The notes under the pieces: model-generated
The model's database searches: none
Told to the model about the DNA's origin: nothing
Seen by the model: the letters and a program-made list of their open reading frames with translations, nothing else
Position numbers and translations under genes: made by a program
Assembly: GCA_011503125.2 (NCBI GenBank)
Contig: WWBZ02000073.1
Coordinates: 248,001-312,000, forward strand
Origin: Botryosphaeria dothidea
Lineage: Eukaryota; Ascomycota; Dothideomycetes; Botryosphaeriales; Botryosphaeriaceae
Direction: 5' to 3'
DNA: 64,000 nucleotides
Part shown: piece after piece, positions 58,134 through 64,000 of the stretch
Position numbering within the stretch: position 1 is the stretch's first letter
How the letters are laid out: every line of letters starts with the position of its first letter

Positions 58134-59742
58134 TCACACGAGAAGGGCACGAATTCCCATCTCTCCCATCGCCCGCCTCCAACCCCATCCCGCACCCACG
58201 ATCTCTCCCTCAACCTCAGCCTCCTGCGTTTGTCTTCGAGCTTCCCGAGCTTCTCTCATAACTCGCAGTACCGTCTCGTAATTACCGAAACTACTATGGC
58301 CGCCGGCTCTATCCTGTAGCACGCTCGACATGATGCTCCCAAAGAATGCTTGCTGGTCGGCCGCGGCCATCGACCCAGCGACGCAGATGGGCCACACCAA
58401 TCCGCGCTTCGATAACGATGGAGACAGCCGCTTTAATGCATCGATGGCGCACGCAACCGCCGCGTAGATACTGGATCCGGGTAGACCATTGGTGGACATG
58501 GTGAGCAGTTGCACGAGGGCTGCGGTTGCAAAGACGCGAGTGATGGAGCGGGAGGTGGGTGACAGCTGGTTGCGGGTAAGCGAATCGCCGGGTCGCGTCT
58601 GCGTGTGCTTGAACGAAGCGCTTCTTCTTCCGCGTCCAGGGAGTCGATGCCCTGATGCAGAAGTTCTTTGATCTCTAGGATAGTGTGGACATTCGGAGCC
58701 GTCCCCAGGGCGTCCAGTGTCGCAATGTCGCCGATGGCACCCGTGACCCAGTTCTGGCAGCCGATTATACTTGCCATGTCGATGCCGTCCGCGGCGAGCC
58801 ACTCACGGTAGGCCGGGATTCGCGGGGCAGTACCCGTGGACGCACATGCCAGCAGGTCGAACCAAAGCGGGTTCATGATGAGAAAGCGCCGGGCAGCATC
58901 AACGCCGCCGGCGGAGGGAGAAGTGGTAAGCAAGTCCGGAGGCTCCATGGTCCGGACGACAGACGCGAGGGCGTTCAAGTGCGGCTGCCAGTCCGACACG
59001 CCTCCCTGGAACACCTTGACCACACATCAGCTCAGCGTCTGGTAGGGTTGAGCATTGTAGAGCATACTTCAAAGCTGATCAAAAATGTCCCGCACGCAAG
59101 AAACTCGACCAACTGCTCGGGCTCGTCGACGAACCCCTCATCGGTCCTCCCCTCTCTCAGCAACACACGCTGCAGACCCTGAAGTGCCTTGGTGTGGTAC
59201 TCGATGAGTTCCTTCTCGGTGGCACTTCCTGAGTGACAGCTGCGCTGGGTGTGCTGGTGCAACGCGGCGAGGCTGAGCGCGGCTTGGTACAGCGGGCCGT
59301 TCTTCATCAGCAGCCAGAAGAGCCAGCCTCGGCCGCCGGTTCGCGAGTTGTCTTGCTAGTACGGGAATTGAAGGGCGGAGATGTGGTCCAGGTAGTGCAT
59401 GAGCAGCTGCATGTCCCGGAAGGTCATGCCGTTACTGGCGGGTGAGGGCTGCGGAGTGGATGCATTCGGCAAGAGATTTTCCGCCGGTGAGTATTGGTTC
59501 GAGTGGGCTGTATCATCTGCATCGTGATTGCGGGCATTTTGCAACTTTCTGGTACGGCGGAAGTTGATGCGTATGAGCTCAGCCCGGAGCCTTGCCTGAC
59601 CCTCCATCCATTCCGGCTTCGGGCCGTACCCATGGCAGTCGATGCGGCGGTCGCGGCACCCGCTGCATATCGGAACGGCCTCGTCGCATTTTCGGTGCCT
59701 GATTCGGCAGGTCCAGCAGCCCTTGTTGCAGCGGTTCATCAA
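58134..59742 (-). pseudogene. Zn2Cys6 transcription factor, apparently inactivated
   Basis: The N-terminal zinc cluster is intact (CWTCRIRHRKCDEAVPICSGC...C from ATG 59742). The fungal-specific middle part is recognisable: GGRGWLFWLLMKNGPLYQAALSLAALH, then CGTFLISFE, FQGGVSDWQPHLNALASVV, NPLWFDLLACAS and TRVFATAALVQLL. Two breaks stand out. An amber codon at 59356-59358 interrupts the frame inside a conserved block (FPY, stop, QDNSRTGGRGWL) with reading frame unchanged on both sides. Near 58560-58620 the conserved reading jumps to another frame with no splice sites that fit. A truncated zinc-cluster protein of 128 residues could still be made. It lies next to a damaged amidase gene on the same strand. 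Confidence 0.75.
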
Positions 59743-59936
59743 GGCTGACCGGCCCGGCTTTGAGGCTGAAAATCTTTTGCTCGGATGTGGGACGTCATGC
59801 GGGGTCGCCAGGGGTCAAACCGAATCGTAATTTATCAAACAATGTTCATCCAATTACTCTTCTCTCTAAATGTCCTGCCTCACGGAGATTCAACAATACA
59901 TGCTAGCAATCAACTCCAGAAAGGAAGCATGCTGTA

Positions 59937-60281
59937 TCAATCACCCAAGATCAAAGTCGCCGCGCACCGGCCATTCGACGCCTTCGCAACAATGACAACC
60001 ATGAACTGATCCTTGGGCACAACATCAATAGTAGGAAAGCGCTCGTTCCGCTTAGGCCGAGCCACGCGAGCCCTCCACGTCCAGCTGTCTCCCTTCACGG
60101 TCAACCCCTCAGCGCGCTCGCCCTTGACGAAGACGCTGATGTCTTCGATCCGCGCCTCAGGGTCGCTCAACTCCACCGTACCGGCTGCGAATACGCTGCG
60201 TACCCCTTCTGACTCCGTGTCCTCCTCCTGACTCCAAGTCGTCTCCTTCACCGTCAACTCTGGCTTCTGCGTCCCCGCCAT
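59937..60281 (-). CDS. Short open frame after the amidase, unknown
   Basis: 114-codon frame (MAGTQKPELTVKETTW...) ending LILGD. It is in frame with the displaced amidase C-terminus (PPLTPAL), so it may be only read-through of the damaged gene. No domain, signal peptide or membrane helix seen. Confidence 0.3.
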   Translation of the reverse strand: MAGTQKPELTVKETTWSQEEDTESEGVRSVFAAGTVELSDPEARIEDISVFVKGERAEGLTVKGDSWTWRARVARPKRNERFPTIDVVPKDQFMVVIVAKASNGRCAATLILGD

Positions 60282-61770
60282 GCTACGCTGAACGAGCTTT
60301 ACGCAATCCGACTGCAGCGCCGGCGTCAGCGGCGGGCTCGTCCTCCTTCTCGACCCATTCTCGTACGCATACGCGCAGCTCAGCATCCTCGCATCATCCC
60401 AAGCCCTTGCGCATCGCCTCCAGCGCCCTGAGCGCGTCCCCGGCGCCCGGCAGCGTCCTCACCGCCTCCAGCATCTCCGAGTAGCGCACCTGGTTCTGCG
60501 CCTCCGTGTGCATCTTCGGGTCGTCCATGGGCGCGACGAGCGGCTTGATCGTGTCCGGATCGCTCACCGCCGTCAGCGTGTTGATCGCCTCATCGCCGTT
60601 CGCGCGCAGGAAGTCGTCCCACGCCAGCGCGATCATCTGGCACCGCTCGACGCCGACCCACTCCTCCGTCATCCCCGGCACGTTGGCGCTCTGCCCGGGG
60701 AAGTCCTTCGCCGTGTACTGCTCAAACAGCGGGAAGCCAGTCTCCAACACCGTCGCACCGAGGGCTTCCAGGTCAGCGCGAGCCTGTTCCCACAGCGCGC
60801 GCACGGCGGGACTGCACACCGTCGCCGGCTCAGCGCCCTCGACGCCGACGAAGCAGCGCGGGACGGCGACGCGCTTCCCCGCGAGGGCGTGCGGGTCCTG
60901 CAGCGCGCCGAAGTCGCGCGGCTCGCACGGCGGAGACCGGGGGAATCGGGACGAACGGCTGCTGCCGCCAGAAGTCCGTCCCCGGCGCGGCGGGCGCGGG
61001 ATCGTCGGCCACGACGACGGCGAGCACGGCGAGCAGGTCGGCGACGGAGCGCGCGTGCGGCACGACGCAGTCGCACGTCGGGTACAGCGGCCACTGGCCG
61101 CGGGTGGGGACGATACCGTCTCGCTGGCGAGGCCGAAGCTGGCGAAGGAGGACGCGGTGGCGGTGCCGCTGCCGTTGGAGGAGCCGGCAGCGTAGGCGGT
61201 GGTGGAGTAGGCCGGGTCGTAGGGGCTCTCGGCGCGGCCTGTACGGCCGCGCCGGCTGCCGCCGTCGGCCATGGCGGGCATGTTGGTGCGGCCGAGGACG
61301 AGGGCGCCGGCGGACCGGAGCAGCTGGACGATGGCGGCGTCGGAGGGGGCGACGAGGTTGGCGAAGGCGGGCGAGCCGGCGGCGACGGTCATGCCTTTGA
61401 CGCTGAAGCTGTCTTTGACGGTGAAGGGGATGCCTTCGAGCGGGCGTGGCGGGAGGCCTGTGGCACGCCGGTCATGGAATGCCTGGGCTTCTTCGAAGAC
61501 GTGTTGGTTTAGGATGCAGATGGAGTTGAAGCTTGGCCCGCGAGTGTCGTATTTGCCGATGCGGTGGAGGTAGAGAGACACCAGCTCGACGCCTGTGAGC
61601 GAGCCGGAGTCTAGAGCCTGTCTTAGGTCTTTTATGCTGGCTTCGACAAGACCGAGTGCGTCTTGTCCGGACATGTTGGTGTTCGCGAGGGGTCGATAGG
61701 CGGATAATGACGATGGTCCTTCAAGGAAAAACGCTTGCAGAGAGGACATGAAGCTGAAGAGGTATTGCAT
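60282..61770 (-). pseudogene. Amidase-signature enzyme, damaged
   Basis: Amidase-family gene starting at ATG 61770 or 61674 (MSGQDALGL). The N-terminal part is normal: LEGIPFTVKDSFSVKGM with the catalytic Lys, then AAGSSNGSGTATASSFASFGLASET with the cis-Ser region. Right after SET the reading jumps to another frame (GIVPTRGQWPLYP, VVPHARSVADLL) and about 20 residues are missing, including the segment that carries the nucleophilic Ser. Near 60920 it returns to the first frame (EPRDFGALQDPHALAGKRVAVPR). A third shift follows KGLG at about 60394, after which DDARMLSCAYAYENGSRRRTSPPLTPAL continues in another frame. No introns with proper borders explain these jumps. Repeated sequencing errors in GC-rich DNA are the other possibility. 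Confidence 0.75.
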
Positions 61771-62843
61771 AGAGAAACTTTGGCATTCAGAGTGGATGAA
61801 CCCAGCAAAGTATTTATGTCAAATCATGCGGTCAAGAATAATGATGCTAAACAGGTGGATTCAATCCTAAAGGGGGAAGTGCGAGACAAATCCTGGGAAG
61901 GAAGGTCGACGCGGGATTCTGGGAAGGAAGCTCGAGCCGAACGAGAATGGCCGTGGGAACAATCTGAACACTGCTCCAAGTCCAACACCTCCTTTCGCTG
62001 GGTTCCCAACCTTCAAATATGGAATAAGCCCACATACCCTTGGAAATTGAATTCTTAGAGAGATACTGTCACTCAAAGATCAAAAGGGAGCTCTCAGAAA
62101 GCCAATCGTGGAGCAAATAATGCAAGAGGTCTTGATATTGACAGGCCGGAAAATATCTTCAGACAAAAATGGTCACGGATAGAATCAGAGCCTGTGAAAA
62201 GACACGAAGCGGACTGGTTTAAGTAACGAGACGCACTGAGCTTAATGTAAACACCTACCAGGTGACAGTAGAGGGCTCGCCTGCTCCGCGTAGCCATGTA
62301 CTGTAGTACCGCCGCTACGTATACCTTATACTACAACCTACTGAAAACGGAAGCATTACATCCACTCGGCCCGTCCGTCCCGTCTCGGAATTCTACATGA
62401 GCATTCGTCATTCACCGTCACAGCCAATGACAGAGGCTGGCGAGCCGGACGGCCTTTAGATGACGACAGGACGGGATGAATGCCGCTCTGACAACATTGG
62501 TGGCGAAACGGATAATCGTGCAGGAGGGGTTGCTCCAATTGCTTATCTCAAGCCTGCTTGAATTCGATTGCACAACACTGTCGTGACACAACATTTGCTA
62601 TCCAGGACAAGCTGACATATTTGCGGGGTAAATTTTGCATCATCCCCGTTTAAGTTTGCTGTTGCACAGCACCTACATACATTGCCTCCATTCCGCAAGC
62701 CCGAAAATTGTCTTCTCGAGGGTCGCTCCTGCGATATATAATCCATCCTCGGGAACGTCTCTCTATCATTGTCTTGCCAGGACGCGAGTTCAAACTCTCT
62801 TCTCCCCGCTTGTCTTCAGCGACATCTGAGTCTTTGAGCCGTC
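61771..62843. other. Intergenic
   Basis: 1.07 kb between the amidase and the right-end HET gene. No gene recognised. Confidence 0.5.
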
Positions 62844-64000
62844 ATGAATGCCAGATCTGCCGGACCGTTTCACTACAAACAGCTAGACGACAAGTCGTCG
62901 ATGATTCGTCTTCTCCAGCTCCTTCCAGGGAAGCGGGGCAGCACCGTCAGCTGCCACCTTCAACAATCCTCGGTCGCATCCAGAACGAAATACTATTGTC
63001 TCTCGTACCAGTGGGGAGGCGCGGACGAAAGCGCCCCGCTAATAGATATCAACGGAAAGTACTTTCAGATCCAACAGAATCTTTGGAATTTTCTGGATGT
63101 TGCAAGGTCAAAATACACGTGGCAGTGGTTTTGGATAGACGCAATATGCATTGATCAGCAGCATGTGGAGGAGAAGGGCTATCAAGTCCGCTTGATGAGC
63201 AAGATTTATACGAAAGCCTCGAAGGTAGTCATCTGGCTGGGGAAAGGCAGCGCTGCGGACAATCAAAAGATCAGGTAAGGAGTTGACAAGGGTGGTGGTC
63301 GTACGAGACAGAGATCGGAGATGACAGCAGACGCCGTGCTAACGAGGCCTTTCTGGCAAAGCTTCGTTGCTATGTGTGAGAACGAATATTGGAAGAGAGC
63401 GCGGATTGTGCAGGAGATCACGCTGGCTCGGTATCGGGTCATTCTGCTGGACGACAATGAGCTCGAGTGGTCCAAATTTGCAACCCTTGTCTGCTTTTTC
63501 GACGCAGAGAACTCGCACCCCAGCCGATCATTGCAGTTATGCATTACCAAACTCAAAGACAGTCCAGCACATGCCATCATCCAGACCACTGGTCGCGAGA
63601 CGACTTCAAAATGGAATCCTCGGCCACTGAGAGATCTACTGCAGGATCAGATGGATCGCCTCTGCTTCTATCCTCGAGATCGGATCTACTCATTGCTGTC
63701 ACTTTGTGATGAGAAAGACCACTTGGTGCCGGACTATGGGATTAATCATATTGAGCTCCTTTTCAGGACAGTTGTCGCATGCAACCCAGCTCTAGGTCTC
63801 ATCGATTTTGTCTGCCAGCTGATCAGGATCTTGGCCATCAACAAGGCTTCTTTGTTCGACCTTCCGAGTACCCGATTGGCTATTGAATTCAAGATCTTTG
63901 CATGGTCTCCACTAGAGACTGTTGAATTGGATACGCAAGGCGAAAATTCGAAAGCCCAATCCAGCTGCGGGTGCAAGAATTTGGACATTCGTTATGAAGA
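62844..64000 (+). CDS. HET-domain protein, cut by the window end
   Basis: Second heterokaryon-incompatibility-type protein. Exon 1 is 62844-63274 with IRLLQLLPG, YYCLSYQWGG, WFWIDAICIDQ and SKVVIWLGKG. A 72-base intron (63275-63346) is followed by RPFWQSF..YWKRARIVQEITLA, the third HET motif, and DRIYSLLSLC. The frame is open to base 64000, so the C-terminus lies outside. It shares the three HET motifs with the gene at 42052-43833 but little else and has no zinc knuckle. Start chosen at ATG 62844, shortly before the first HET motif, as usual. Confidence 0.9.

Noticed and set aside
59340..59370. Intron hiding the amber codon of the Zn2Cys6 gene
   Set aside because: A GTAC donor is present, but the next usable acceptor would remove the conserved GGRGWL block; nearer AG sites give an impossibly short intron.

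Overview
The window is nuclear DNA of a filamentous ascomycete (Pezizomycotina). Genes carry short GT..AG introns of about 50-70 bases with CTAAC/CTGAC-like branch points. The gene families are typical of that group: Zn2Cys6 regulators, HET proteins, a UstYa (DUF3328) protein, a SAT4-type rhodopsin-like protein and a non-reducing polyketide synthase. A Dothideomycete is a guess only. I found no rRNA or tRNA gene, no CRISPR array and no intact transposon. Gene ends come from reading splice sites by eye; where a join could not be resolved the entry says so.

Left end (359-12271): part of a meroterpenoid-type cluster. It has a PaxM-like FAD epoxidase, a small integral-membrane terpene cyclase, a non-reducing PKS (SAT-KS-AT-PT-ACP-ACP-CMeT, no thioesterase) and a wax-synthase/MBOAT-like acyltransferase. 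The UbiA-type prenyltransferase that should join polyketide to isoprenoid is not in the window, so the cluster probably continues to the left. An amino-acid-oxidase-like FAD protein with a Rieske domain, an aquaporin, a UstYa-type oxidase and a P450 follow (12559-19730). Whether they belong to the pathway is open.

Middle (20436-27997): the most interesting block. An Fdc1-like UbiD decarboxylase is divergent from a Pad1/UbiX-like flavin prenyltransferase. The latter runs tail to tail, 12 bases apart, into an SdrA-like Zn2Cys6 regulator, as in the Aspergillus sorbate/cinnamate decarboxylation cluster. Next to it lies a convincing homolog of the 2-oxoglutarate-dependent ethylene-forming enzyme. 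All three enzymes start with mitochondrial-type presequences. If active, this would be a locus for volatile alkenes (styrene or 1,3-pentadiene, plus ethylene).

Right half (29530-64000): mostly single genes separated by long gene-poor stretches. They are an arrestin-like protein, a rhodopsin-like receptor-type protein, a small secreted cysteine-containing protein, a DHA2 drug transporter, and a HET protein with a CCHC zinc knuckle. Then come a mitochondrial-type lipase, V-ATPase subunit G divergent from PET117, a GFA-like protein, a small conserved protein, an amidohydrolase, a secreted acid sphingomyelinase-like enzyme and a membrane protein with a microsatellite-encoded poly-valine segment. 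Near the right end a Zn2Cys6 regulator and an amidase, neighbours on the same strand, both carry disabling changes. The window ends inside a second HET gene.
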